Source: an uncultured Peptococcaceae bacterium
Lineage (GTDB): Bacteria > Bacillota > Peptococcia > Peptococcales > Peptococcaceae
Direction of reading: 5' to 3'
NCBI GenBank assembly: GCA_902462325.1
Contig: CABQBF010000006.1
Location: 1-41,790 of the forward strand
DNA length: 41,790 nt
In this document: piece by piece, positions 7,958 to 15,908 of the stretch
How the letters are laid out: every line of letters starts with the position of its first letter
How positions within the stretch are numbered: position 1 is the first letter of the stretch
Program-made: the position numbers and the translations under genes
The notes under the pieces: generated by a model
Seen by the model: the letters and a program-made list of their open reading frames with translations, nothing else
What the model was told of the DNA's origin: nothing
Databases searched by the model: none

Positions 7958-9268
7958 TTAACCAATTTTTGCATTTTCTAAAAGAAAATCAGAAACTTTT
8001 TCTAATAACAGATTCCGTTTGATTAAACCGACCTGCCCTCTCATAGAAAATACTTCTTTGATCGTTTCCACTGGCTGTTTGTACATGTCAGCCATTTTGT
8101 TGTATTCTGCTTCTAATTCTTCATCAGAAACTTCCAGACCTTCTGCTTCTGCAATGGCTTCAAATACAATCTGCTGTTTTACAAAGCTTTCTGCTCTGGC
8201 GTTGCATTCTTTTTCGATGTCTTCCATATTGCCATTGGTCAGTTTTACATAGTCTTCCAAATTAATGCCCTGCTGATTCATCTGGAACCGAATATCGTTC
8301 ATGAAGTTTTCGGCTTCTGCTTTAATCTGGGATTCTGGCGCTACCACATCGGTTTGCTCCGTTACCTTTACAGCCACATCTGCTTTGTATCTGTTTTTGA
8401 TTTCCGCAGCTTTTTCTTCTGTCAGCATTTTTTTGATATCTTCTTTATATGCATCTACCGTTTCAAAATTGCTAACATCTTTTACAAATTCATCATTCAG
8501 TTCTGGCAGGATTTTACGTTTGATGGAATGTAAGGTAACTTCAAACACAACTGGCTGACCAGCCAAATCGCTGACATAGTAATCTTCCGGGAAGTTTAAT
8601 TCGACGTTGCGCACTTCTTCCACTTTCATGCCTTCCATTTGTTCTTCAAAGCCTGGAATGAAGGAGCCGGAACCAATTACTAAATCGTAGCCTTCTGCAG
8701 AACCGCCGGCAAAGGGTTCGCCGTCTTTTTTGCCTACAAAATCAATATTGGCAGTATCGCCTTTTTCCAAAACGCTGTCTTTGTCTGTCAATGTCTGCAC
8801 TTCCGCCTGTTTATCCCGAATGCTGTCAATATACTGGTCGATTTCTTTGTCAGAAACTTCACCATCAATTTCCTGCACTTCGATACCTTTATACTCACCT
8901 AATTCCACTTTCTGCTTGGTATCTACAACGGCCTTGAAGATAAAATCTTTGCCTTTTTCAATCTGCACGATGTCAAAGTCAGGACGGGCGATTGGCTGGA
9001 AGAATGCATCGGCTTCTACCGCTTCTCTCACTGCATCCACATACTGAGGCATAATCAAAATGTTGGCCGCTTCTTCATAAAATACTTCTGGGCCATACAT
9101 TTTTTCTACCACGTTCATTGGCACTTTGCCTGGACGGAAACCAGGAACTTTAATTTTAGGGGCCATTTCTTTATAGGCTTTTTTCATAGCTTCCCCAAAA
9201 ACTTCGGCTGGTACGGTAATGGTCAACTCCGCCTTTACCTTATCCAGTTTTTCAACACTTACAGTCAT
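7958..9268 (-). CDS. tig: trigger factor, ribosome-bound chaperone and prolyl isomerase
   Basis: Binds the ribosome exit tunnel and shelters nascent chains. The 436-residue protein shows the N-terminal ribosome-binding domain with the GFRPGK signature (about residues 43-48) and a FKBP-like prolyl isomerase domain around 150-245 (DTANIDFVGKKDGEPF, IGSGSFIPGFEEQ). A helical C-terminal chaperone domain completes it. Length matches the family. The ATG at 9268 follows a TAGGAGGAATT ribosome site. It heads the tig-clpP-clpX operon, so folding and degradation of new proteins are co-expressed. Confidence 0.97.
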   Translation of the reverse strand: MTVSVEKLDKVKAELTITVPAEVFGEAMKKAYKEMAPKIKVPGFRPGKVPMNVVEKMYGPEVFYEEAANILIMPQYVDAVREAVEADAFFQPIARPDFDIVQIEKGKDFIFKAVVDTKQKVELGEYKGIEVQEIDGEVSDKEIDQYIDSIRDKQAEVQTLTDKDSVLEKGDTANIDFVGKKDGEPFAGGSAEGYDLVIGSGSFIPGFEEQMEGMKVEEVRNVELNFPEDYYVSDLAGQPVVFEVTLHSIKRKILPELNDEFVKDVSNFETVDAYKEDIKKMLTEEKAAEIKNRYKADVAVKVTEQTDVVAPESQIKAEAENFMNDIRFQMNQQGINLEDYVKLTNGNMEDIEKECNARAESFVKQQIVFEAIAEAEGLEVSDEELEAEYNKMADMYKQPVETIKEVFSMRGQVGLIKRNLLLEKVSDFLLENAKIG

Positions 9269-9332
9269 TTCAAAATTCCTCCTAAATAATAATATGTTAA
9301 TTTGTTATGATTAAGCATTGTGCATCCAGAAT

Positions 9333-9338
9333 ATTATA
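9333..9338 (-). promoter_or_regulatory. -10 box of the tig operon promoter
   Basis: Minus-strand TATAAT about 65 bases before the tig start. Only a weak -35 (TTTTCT) lies at 17 bases, so the assignment rests on the -10 box. Confidence 0.5.
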
Positions 9339-9489
9339 CCGCGAAATGCTCTAGTAGAAAAGTTTTTTTTGTATTTTTCTTCAAATAAATCGGCTCTTTT
9401 CTGCAAATTTTTTCTATACTCTAAATTTTTCAGCTTCTATTTCTGCATACTATAAACAAATCTGGTTTTCCGCTGTCCCTTTCTACCGC

Positions 9490-10095
9490 CTACAGTTCCT
9501 CTTCAGCTTCATAATTTTTCAGCCGCACATATAGGGTACTGCGGGAAATGCCACAGCGTTTGGCAAATTCGTGAATCGTAATGTCACCATTGCTCCACAA
9601 AATATACTGCTCTTCAAAGTTGTCGGGCATTTCAAGCCGCGGACGGCCAAACTGCACCCCTCTGGCCTTAGCGGCTGCAATCCCCTCGGCCTGCCGCTGC
9701 CGGATATTTTCCCGCTCCATCTGGGCGCTATAAGACATGACCGCCAACACCAAATCGGCAATGAACGTACCCAACAGATCTTTGCAGTAGGTCGTGTCCA
9801 ATAACGGCGTATCAATTACCTTGATATCGGCGCGCTTCTCTTTTGTGATTATTCGCCATTGCTCCATAATTTCCTTGTAATTGCGGCCTAATCGGTCAAT
9901 ACTTTTTACAATTAATACATCGTCCGGCTTTAACCGGCGTACCAGCTTCCGATAGGCGGGCCGTTTAAAATCCTTGCCGCTCAATTTGTCCATGTACAGA
10001 TTGCTGGCCGGAATTTCAAAAGGGGCCAGCGCCGCCAGTTGTCGGTCCTCATTCTGTTCCTTGGTGGATACTCTCACATAACCATAGATTGTCAT
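9490..10095 (-). CDS. small serine recombinase (resolvase/invertase family)
   Basis: Cuts and rejoins DNA through a serine-DNA link. The 201-residue protein starts with IYGYVRVST, placing catalytic Ser10, and carries LSGKDFKRP, IVKSIDRLGRN and the MERENIRQRQAEGI helix that ends the catalytic domain. A C-terminal helix-turn-helix is at about 165-190 (GDITIHEFAKRCGISRSTLYVRL). Size and layout fit resolvases and Pin-type invertases rather than large transposon integrases. A GGAGG site nine bases before the ATG supports the start. No transposase, terminal repeats or invertible promoter were seen around it, so its substrate is unknown. It may be a solitary plasmid- or island-derived gene. Confidence 0.93.
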   Translation of the reverse strand: MTIYGYVRVSTKEQNEDRQLAALAPFEIPASNLYMDKLSGKDFKRPAYRKLVRRLKPDDVLIVKSIDRLGRNYKEIMEQWRIITKEKRADIKVIDTPLLDTTYCKDLLGTFIADLVLAVMSYSAQMERENIRQRQAEGIAAAKARGVQFGRPRLEMPDNFEEQYILWSNGDITIHEFAKRCGISRSTLYVRLKNYEAEEEL

Positions 10096-10170
10096 TCTTC
10101 CGTTCCTCCTGTACTTTCTCTGCTACGTTGATTTTACCTACCTTTGCAGTAAATTACCGATAGTAAAAGT

Positions 10171-10183
10171 GTATCACTGATAC
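10171..10183. repeat. 13-base palindrome upstream of the serine recombinase
   Basis: GTATCACTGATAC is a perfect inverted repeat (arms GTATC and GATAC) about 75 bases upstream of the recombinase start. It could be an operator or a crossover half-site; nothing in the sequence decides this. Confidence 0.35.
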
Positions 10184-10228
10184 TAGAATTATGGGAAGAA
10201 TTCTCAACCTGATATGGGCTTTTTTCTA

Positions 10229-10303
10229 CAAAAAAATATCCCGCTGTGAATTTGTGCAGGGAAGATTTAACATCGTTCCTGCACAAATCCAGCGGGATAT
10301 TTT
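10229..10303 (-). terminator. long hairpin terminator of the agrA-agrC-agrD transcript
   Basis: Two nested matched arms: AAAATATCCCGCTG (10233-10246) with CAGCGGGATATTTT (10290-10303), and TTTGTGCAGG (10251-10260) with CCTGCACAAA (10278-10287). On the minus strand it ends in TTTTTTTG. It sits 32 bases after agrD. The stem is about twice the length of the other terminators here. Confidence 0.85.
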
Positions 10304-10334
10304 CATAAATCATGCATTTGTCCAACTGCAATAT

Positions 10335-10481
10335 TTAGTTGATTTTAGACAGCTTTTCAGCGCCAACTGGCAACTCTGGCTGATGCATAGCAGCAACACA
10401 AGTGACATTGACATTAGCTGCAGTAATCAACAATGCTAATGTAGAGAGCGCAGTGCAAGCCTTTAACATAAACCGTTTCAT
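10335..10481 (-). CDS. agrD: AgrD-like cyclic autoinducer peptide precursor, 48 residues
   Basis: Small gene found by reading the minus strand below agrC. ATG at 10479-10481 follows a very strong GGGAGGGG ribosome site and TAA is at 10335-10337. The product has a basic start (MKRFMLKAC), a hydrophobic stretch (ALSTLALLITAA) and then NVTCVAAMHQPELP, with Cys28 five residues before HQPELP. AgrD precursors have this three-part plan, and clostridial members carry HQPE-x-P right after the ring. I infer a five-residue thiolactone, Cys28 to Met32 (CVAAM), cut by the AgrB encoded at 13372. It lies 130 bases after agrC and before a strong terminator. Exact mature ends are unknown. Confidence 0.88.
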   Translation of the reverse strand: MKRFMLKACTALSTLALLITAANVNVTCVAAMHQPELPVGAEKLSKIN

Positions 10482-10611
10482 AAAATTTCCCCTCCCTTTT
10501 GAAACAAAAAATCCGAGTTCTTCACTCTATGCTTTTATTGTAAAAAAGAAAGCAGAAATTTCCTATTTTCTCGGAAAAAATAATACGTTTGCAGGCAAAA
10601 ATACCCAGTCT

Positions 10612-11883
10612 TCACATTCGTTCCTCGTAAAGAATTATTTCCACTCGAAAAAGTTGCTGTTGACTGTCAAAGTTTAAAGAACCGCCATATTTCTCTACTG
10701 CCATCTGCACACTTTTTAAGCCCAAACCATGACCCTGCTCCTTTGCTGTCCGTTGAGCAGCTATATTGTAAGGATTTTCCACAGCAATAAACAACAATCC
10801 TCTAGTATACCGCATGGTCAAATAAATTGTTTTTTCGTACTCCATAGACAGTAATCGCACCACTTTTATAGCGTTATCTAACAAATTGCTGATGATGCCG
10901 TTCAAATCAAAAGCGGCAATCTGCAGCTTTTCAGGAATCTCAATTTGGCAATTTAACACAATCCCTTCCTGCTCCGCCACACCAGCCATATAGTTGACAA
11001 TACTGTCTACAGCCGTATTTCCTGTACTGAGTTTCTCCTGATGCATAGACAAATAGTCTCCCACATTTTCTAAATAATTTAATGTTTCTGTGTACTCCTC
11101 CCGCTTAATCAACTCAATTAAAACACTGAGATGATGGCGCATATCATGACGAAAAATTTTGAATTTTTCTTGTGAATGGGTGACGATTTCTAATTGTTTC
11201 TGATAGGCAATGCTCTGTTGTTCGATCAAACTTTTTTCTATTAATTCTGAATATAAGTGAGTTATATGATCATATAAATAAAAAACAAAGAAATTTACCA
11301 ATAAAATAATTATTTCACTTACCATCATAATTTCAACACTATCTGCTGTAATAGTTTCTGTAATCATAAAATTAGGCAAAAATGTTCCTAATGGTATAGC
11401 TATAATGGCAATCCAATGCAACAAAGGAATTGGATAATCTTGTTTTTGAGATTTATAGTTAGAAAATATCAATACTATTGTATAAAATACTACCTCTATC
11501 AAAACCTGAGCCGTTAGATATTCCAAAGTAGTGAACTGCGAAAAATGATTCATTCCTATTATTCTTAGTAATAGTAGAGCAATCGTTTCAGATGAAAATA
11601 ATACTGCATAAATAAATATAACGCTAGTAATCCTAAATTTTAGCCCAGCATTATAATTCAACGTTAACAAGAAATAAAGAAACAAATTTGAACAAATTGT
11701 TATTTTAATTTCATGAAAACCTAAATAAATTACACTATTCACACAATAATACGCTACAAACGATAAAATCTCCGCTTTCTGATTCTTCCCTTTCTGTCCA
11801 AAGAAAGCCCGCATAAATTTACATAAGATATACGCGTAAAAAACATTGGTGACCAAATAAATCAAATCATTGGCGGCTATCAT
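10612..11883 (-). CDS. agrC: AgrC-type sensor histidine kinase
   Basis: Membrane receptor for the agr peptide. The 423-residue protein has about six hydrophobic segments in residues 1-205, a coiled region near 210-240, the H-box FRHDMRHHLSV with likely phospho-acceptor His246, and a GHKL ATPase domain with NLLDNAIK and the GHGLGLKSV glycine loop near the end. This is the HPK10/AgrC arrangement. Its ATG overlaps the agrA stop by four bases (ATGA), so the two are translationally coupled. The membrane part is much more AT-rich than the kinase part. Partner: AgrA. Confidence 0.93.
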   Translation of the reverse strand: MIAANDLIYLVTNVFYAYILCKFMRAFFGQKGKNQKAEILSFVAYYCVNSVIYLGFHEIKITICSNLFLYFLLTLNYNAGLKFRITSVIFIYAVLFSSETIALLLLRIIGMNHFSQFTTLEYLTAQVLIEVVFYTIVLIFSNYKSQKQDYPIPLLHWIAIIAIPLGTFLPNFMITETITADSVEIMMVSEIIILLVNFFVFYLYDHITHLYSELIEKSLIEQQSIAYQKQLEIVTHSQEKFKIFRHDMRHHLSVLIELIKREEYTETLNYLENVGDYLSMHQEKLSTGNTAVDSIVNYMAGVAEQEGIVLNCQIEIPEKLQIAAFDLNGIISNLLDNAIKVVRLLSMEYEKTIYLTMRYTRGLLFIAVENPYNIAAQRTAKEQGHGLGLKSVQMAVEKYGGSLNFDSQQQLFRVEIILYEERM

Positions 11884-12611
11884 TGCGCAACCTTCTTGCT
11901 TTGTAATGTGGATACCACAAACTTCTGTACAGCTTCTTTATGAGAATTACTGATAGGCAGTGTTTCGCCGTTGGTCAACACCACCTCGCTGTGACGAATG
12001 GTATCGATATAAACAAAATTGACCAGATAAGACTTATGAATGGAAATAAAATTATAGCCCGTTAAACACTTTTCCACCTCAGACAATTTGCCATAAAATT
12101 CTTTATTTCCCGTGATTGTGTGAATAGTAACCTTCTTGCTTTGGCTGCTAAAATAAAGCACTTCTGTCAATGATACCTTATGTAGCGCTTTCCCGCTCGG
12201 ATAGCAGTACCACTGCTTTTGATTTTTGGCTAAATTCCACGCCTTTTGTACAACATTCTCCACCATGTTTTTCGTCAATGGTTTCTTCAGGAAATGCAGT
12301 GGACGCACCTCAAACAGCTCCAAGGCATAAGAATCATAATTTGAAATATAAACAATCTGCATACACTCATTGCCTAAAACCTCTCGAATTCTTCTGCCCA
12401 ATTCAATGCCGTCCAAATATTGCATACGGATGTCCAAAAACAACAAATCTATCTCATAGCCGCCTTGCTGTAGTGTGTTCCACAAATCCCGGCCATTATA
12501 AAAGACCTCTACTTCCGTTTTCTCCTGAAAACAGGGCTCCATCTCCAGCAAAATATTTTCCAGTTCTGCACACAAAATCTTGTCATCGTCACAAACTGCA
12601 ATTTGAAACAT
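11880..12611 (-). CDS. agrA: AgrA-type LytTR response regulator
   Basis: Transcription regulator of 243 residues. It has a receiver with CDDD (residues 7-10), phospho-acceptor Asp60 in LLFLDIRM and Lys in FLKKPLT. A LytTR DNA-binding domain (about 135-235) follows, with EVLYFSSQSKKVTIHT, FYGKLSEVE and FISIHKSYLVNF. It is phosphorylated by the AgrC encoded in the overlapping gene. The ATG at 12611 follows a GTAGGAG site. Here agrA precedes agrC, the reverse of the classical staphylococcal order, and it is divergent from the XRE-agrB unit. Confidence 0.93.
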   Translation of the reverse strand: MFQIAVCDDDKILCAELENILLEMEPCFQEKTEVEVFYNGRDLWNTLQQGGYEIDLLFLDIRMQYLDGIELGRRIREVLGNECMQIVYISNYDSYALELFEVRPLHFLKKPLTKNMVENVVQKAWNLAKNQKQWYCYPSGKALHKVSLTEVLYFSSQSKKVTIHTITGNKEFYGKLSEVEKCLTGYNFISIHKSYLVNFVYIDTIRHSEVVLTNGETLPISNSHKEAVQKFVVSTLQSKKVAQ

Positions 12612-12743
12612 CGTGTTTATTCTCCTACAAATTAAGATTTTAAATTGAACTTTTTGCGTAGTTTATCATAATTCTCAACAAAATATGGAAACTACTCGAA
12701 AAAGGTGTAAAGATCCACACTTCCCGCCCATTTTCACTAATAT

Positions 12744-12765
12744 TTATTGTTCTATAAAACAATAA
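12744..12765. promoter_or_regulatory. candidate operator between agrA and the XRE gene
   Basis: Perfect inverted repeat TTATTGTT (12744-12751), six bases, AACAATAA (12758-12765), in the 240-base divergent gap. The position suits a repressor controlling both directions; the XRE protein next door is the obvious candidate. This is inference. Confidence 0.5.
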
Positions 12766-12854
12766 TACATGAGGATTAGGTAAAAAGCAGCCATTCTAAA
12801 AACGGTATGGTACATTGAATTTGCAACTATTTTAATCTAATGAGAGGTGTTAAT

Positions 12855-13229
12855 ATGTCGGGACGCACACCTGAAATTATCCGCAATCTGCGGGAAGACC
12901 ACGAATACAAACAAGAAACCATTGCCAAATATTTAGGTGTGGTGCAACAAACCTATTCCAACTATGAAAAAGGACATACTTCCTTACCGTTGGACTATCT
13001 TGTTAAACTAACAAAATTCTACAACGTATCAGCGGATTTTCTGCTAGGATTAACAACCTTCCAAAAGCCTTCTTCCGAAATGGAAAAAATTTATGCCCAG
13101 GGCAAAACCTTAGGAGAAGTCGCTTCTGCGCTTGTAACGCTCTCCGCAGATAAACGAAGAATGCTGCTGGATTTTCTGGGGTATCTGCTAGCCAAGCAAA
13201 AAGAAGACCAACAGAAGCAAAAGCTGTAA
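12855..13229 (+). CDS. XRE-family transcriptional regulator within the agr locus
   Basis: Protein of 124 residues with an N-terminal Cro/C1 helix-turn-helix (about 6-60: IIRNLREDHEYKQETIAKYLGVVQQTYSNYEKG, split here only by reading frame, then LPLDYLVKLTKFYNVSADFLLGL). A helical C-terminal part with a basic tail follows. I start it at ATG 12855, because AGAGGTG lies just before it; the ATG at 12840 would bury that site. It is transcribed divergently from agrA and 142 bases ahead of agrB, so it likely controls the agr genes or links them to another signal. Effector unknown. Confidence 0.88.
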   Translation: MSGRTPEIIRNLREDHEYKQETIAKYLGVVQQTYSNYEKGHTSLPLDYLVKLTKFYNVSADFLLGLTTFQKPSSEMEKIYAQGKTLGEVASALVTLSADKRRMLLDFLGYLLAKQKEDQQKQKL

Positions 13230-13371
13230 CGGGCTTTCCGAATTTATAAATTTACCCGAAAGCGCAACATTCTTACTACCTTTCTATTTAAGTACAAGAA
13301 TTCTGTTACTCTTTTACATAATGGGGGAGGTTTACCTTCATTCAGAAATTTGTAACAGGAGTGCTACTTTT

Positions 13372-13947
13372 ATGACCAATATCTTCACAACACTGACCGA
13401 TTATATGGTAGAACAACACATAATCCCTGCAGAGGATCATGCCATTTATCAATACGGTCTGCAACAAGGATTTGTTTTACTGCTGAACATCCTGACCATT
13501 CTGGCACTGGGCCTGCTCAATCACATGCTGCCCGAAAGTGTCATCTTCCTTTTCGCCTATACGCCGCTGCGCACCTTCGCTGGCGGATTTCACGCACGCA
13601 CACAGCTACGCTGTTATTTTGGCGGCATTGTGTTGACCCAAACGGTATTGTTAGCTATGCGTTGGATCCCACATACACCGGTTATCATCACTATATTAGG
13701 ACTGGCTGCTTTCTTCATTATTTTTGCACTGGCACCAGTTGCCGATGTTAATAAGCCCTTAACGTTAAAAGAAAAAACAGTTTACCGTCAAAAAGCCCAT
13801 ATTTTATTGATTGGCTTACTGGCTGTTGCCGTTTTGCTTTATGTGCTGCACTTCTCCGCTTTATCCGCTGCAATTGTCATCTCTTTAAACGCCTTAGCAA
13901 TCATGTTGCTTTTAGGCTATCCTTATCAACCAGCAGTAAAACAATGA
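13372..13947 (+). CDS. agrB: AgrB peptide-processing membrane protease
   Basis: Cleaves the C-terminal part of AgrD and closes the thiolactone ring at the membrane. The 191-residue protein has the AgrB active-site segment RTFAGGFHARTQLRC, giving His74 and Cys81 (His77 and Cys84 in S. aureus), and four to six hydrophobic segments. I chose ATG 13372, eight bases after AACAGGAG, because the ATG at 13321 lies far upstream of the conserved part and adds an unrelated leader. Length then matches AgrB. Unlike classical loci no agrD follows it; the peptide gene is across the locus on the other strand at 10335-10481. A terminator follows directly. Confidence 0.92.
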   Translation: MTNIFTTLTDYMVEQHIIPAEDHAIYQYGLQQGFVLLLNILTILALGLLNHMLPESVIFLFAYTPLRTFAGGFHARTQLRCYFGGIVLTQTVLLAMRWIPHTPVIITILGLAAFFIIFALAPVADVNKPLTLKEKTVYRQKAHILLIGLLAVAVLLYVLHFSALSAAIVISLNALAIMLLLGYPYQPAVKQ

Positions 13948-13959
13948 ACAACAGCTTTC

Positions 13960-14012
13960 AAACTTCTTCTGCACACAGTTTTTTAAATAGACTGACAGCA
14001 GAAGAAGTTTTT
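13960..14012 (+). terminator. terminator after agrB
   Basis: AAACTTCTTCTGC (13960-13972) pairs with GCAGAAGAAGTTT (13998-14010), followed by further Ts. The loop is 25 bases and contains a smaller CAGT/ACTG pairing. Confidence 0.8.
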
Positions 14013-14014
14013 AT

Positions 14015-14042
14015 TTGCTTTCTTCTCTTCTTATGCTAAGAT
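14015..14042 (+). promoter_or_regulatory. promoter of the RlmN/Cfr-family gene
   Basis: TTGCTT (14015-14020), 16 bases, TAAGAT (14037-14042) with an upstream TGC extended -10, 30 bases before the start codon. Confidence 0.5.
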
Positions 14043-14072
14043 AACAGCAAAGGAAAGCGAGGAATTCTTGTT

Positions 14073-15101
14073 ATGAACATTTATGGTCTCACCTTTCACC
14101 AATTGGAACAATATCTATTGCAGATTGGGGAAAAGCCCAGCAAAGCCCCTTTTATTTTTCGAGGTTTATATAAAGAACAATTTTCATCTTTATTGGAATT
14201 GCCTCAAATCCGCCAAGCACTAAAGGAACAATTGGCCCAAACCTTTTCTATGGAGCTGCCCCATCTGGTACAGCAAACCAGCAGCGCCGACACAGAAAAA
14301 TTTTTATTTGCCCTGCAGGACGGCAGCTTGATTGAAGCGGTATTGATGCGCCAAAAATACGGAAATAGCCTCTGCATTTCCAGCCAGGTAGGATGTAACA
14401 TGGCTTGTGCATTTTGCCAGAGCGGACGTTTCAAAAAGGTGCGTAACTTACAGCCGGAAGAGCTGGTCGCACAGATTTTATTTATCCAACAGCACTTACA
14501 AATAACCATCTCCAATATTGTACTGATGGGCATTGGAGAACCTTTTGATAATTATGACAATGTCATGCAATTTTTAGAAATTATCGGTCATCCTTACGGT
14601 CTTGCTCTGGGGCGACGGCACATCACTGTGTCCACCTGCGGCTTGGTACCACAGATTACACAATACGCCCAGCATCCCTGTCATGGATTACTGGCCATTA
14701 GCCTGCATGCACCCGATGATGAGACCCGCAGCCACATCATGCCCATCAACCGCCGCTATCCAGTGGCCCAGTTATTTGAAGCAGCCCGTTCCTATATCCA
14801 GCAAACCGGAAAAAAAGTCATGCTGGAATATGTGATGCTGCAGCAAATCAATGATCACCCTTGGCAGGCGCAGTTATTGGCTGATTTTATCGGAACAGCG
14901 CAGTTCCATGTAAACTTAATTCCTTACAACGAAACACAAAATTTGGGCTTTACCCAAAGCAGCCGGCAACGAATTTTCGCTTTCTACAATGTACTGAAAA
15001 AAAATCACATCACTGTTACCATGCGCCGCGAATTTGGATCTTCTGTCAACGCTGCCTGCGGCCAATTGCGGGCCGATTACGAACGACAACAGCAATTATA
15101 A
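14073..15101 (+). CDS. RlmN/Cfr-family radical SAM rRNA methyltransferase
   Basis: Members of this family methylate adenosine 2503 of 23S rRNA (RlmN at C2, Cfr at C8). The 342-residue protein has the iron-sulfur cluster motif Cys108-x3-Cys112-x2-Cys115 (CNMACAFC), the preceding LCISSQ with Cys101, the GIGEPFDNYDNV stretch, SLHAPDDETR, MPINRRYP and the C-terminal NAACGQL with the methyl-carrying Cys329. Residues after the cluster (QSGRFKKVRNL) differ from the usual (A/S)TG of RlmN, and MPINRRYP with the REFGSSVNAACGQL ending look rather Cfr-like. I therefore leave the symbol open. Single-gene unit with its own promoter and terminator. Confidence 0.9.
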   Translation: MNIYGLTFHQLEQYLLQIGEKPSKAPFIFRGLYKEQFSSLLELPQIRQALKEQLAQTFSMELPHLVQQTSSADTEKFLFALQDGSLIEAVLMRQKYGNSLCISSQVGCNMACAFCQSGRFKKVRNLQPEELVAQILFIQQHLQITISNIVLMGIGEPFDNYDNVMQFLEIIGHPYGLALGRRHITVSTCGLVPQITQYAQHPCHGLLAISLHAPDDETRSHIMPINRRYPVAQLFEAARSYIQQTGKKVMLEYVMLQQINDHPWQAQLLADFIGTAQFHVNLIPYNETQNLGFTQSSRQRIFAFYNVLKKNHITVTMRREFGSSVNAACGQLRADYERQQQL

Positions 15102-15141
15102 ACTTTTTCTTGCTTTCCAAACCGCATAAACATCAACCTTC

Positions 15142-15176
15142 GTGGGACTATTCCAACAGGAATGGTCTCACATTTT
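15142..15176 (+). terminator. terminator of the RlmN/Cfr-family gene
   Basis: GTGGGACTATTCC (15142-15154), loop AACA, GGAATGGTCTCAC (15159-15171), a 13-pair stem with two G-U pairs, then ATTTTT. It also lies at the 3' end of the next, convergent gene. Confidence 0.85.
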
Positions 15177-15177
15177 T

Positions 15178-15618
15178 CTAACCGGCATAATAGCAAAAGG
15201 CCCGATAATAGATGTCGACTTCTTCTTGCTGATAGGCTTGCTCCAAAGCGTCAAGCTGCTGTTTTTCTGCTTCTGTTAAGCTGCACCGCAATTCTTGCGG
15301 CGTACAATTGGGTTGTCGTTGCAAAACAGGCTGCAAAAGCTGATGTCCCTGCTCCAACAGGGCCTTCACTGTTTCAGCGCCAATTTTCTGCAAAGTAGTC
15401 TGTACCAGCCCAAACATGGGGTCATCCCAACAGCTAAAGAACTGCAGGAACCCGCCTTGCTGCATATACTTAGTCAGCATACTAAACGAAACAATTTCCT
15501 GCTCTTGCTTGCTGAGCTGAAGCAAATTTCTTTTCTGCCGCTCTTGTTCTTCTTCCAACCCAAAACGGCGCAAAGCTGACCTACTCAAATAACTCCAACG
15601 AATTTTACAATCATACAT
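15178..15618 (-). CDS. DUF4375-like protein
   Basis: Protein of 146 residues whose centre (LTKYMQQGGFLQFFSCWDD, then LQKIGAETVKALL) and end (LDALEQAYQQEEVDIYYRA) resemble the DUF4375 domain, a small helical family of unknown function with GGF-x-QFF followed by an IGA helix. No signal peptide or membrane segment. An AAAAGGAG ribosome site precedes the ATG. The gene is alone: a terminator of the upstream AAA+ gene separates the two. Function cannot be given; the family call is by pattern only. Confidence 0.75.
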   Translation of the reverse strand: MYDCKIRWSYLSRSALRRFGLEEEQERQKRNLLQLSKQEQEIVSFSMLTKYMQQGGFLQFFSCWDDPMFGLVQTTLQKIGAETVKALLEQGHQLLQPVLQRQPNCTPQELRCSLTEAEKQQLDALEQAYQQEEVDIYYRAFCYYAG

Positions 15619-15751
15619 ACACGATAACTCCTTTTCCTATACGCCGCATATTGTCAGAGTTCCTTTCCCCTTTTCTGTTCAATCCCATCCGCCACCAACT
15701 ACACTGTATTTCTGCAAGGCATATAAAACCAGAAAACAGCAGCTCCATAAA

Positions 15752-15796
15752 GAAAAAACAGCAGGTTCGGACAATATCTGTCAAAACACCTGCTGT
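15752..15796 (-). terminator. terminator of the AAA+ ATPase gene
   Basis: ACAGCAGGT (15758-15766) pairs with ACCTGCTGT (15788-15796); on the minus strand it ends in TTTTTTC. The rest of the gap 15619-15908 shows no gene. Confidence 0.8.
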
Positions 15797-15908
15797 CATC
15801 TTTTACAAATATTCACAATTTCAGCGTAACATTCCCACGTAAGAATGTCAATAACTCATATATCTATCTGGTAACATTAATTTTCATACTATTAATAATG
15901 GTATTCCG

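Noticed and set aside
10134..10331. 65-codon minus-strand open frame below agrD
   Set aside because: It consists largely of the terminator hairpin and has no ribosome site.
13944..14039. 31-codon open frame overlapping the agrB stop by ATGA, in the place where agrD often lies
   Set aside because: No ribosome site, no cysteine-HQP motif, and it reads through the terminator at 13960-14012. The true peptide gene is at 10335-10481.
15611..15799. 62-codon minus-strand open frame between the AAA+ and DUF4375-like genes
   Set aside because: It starts inside the terminator at 15752-15796 and has no ribosome site.
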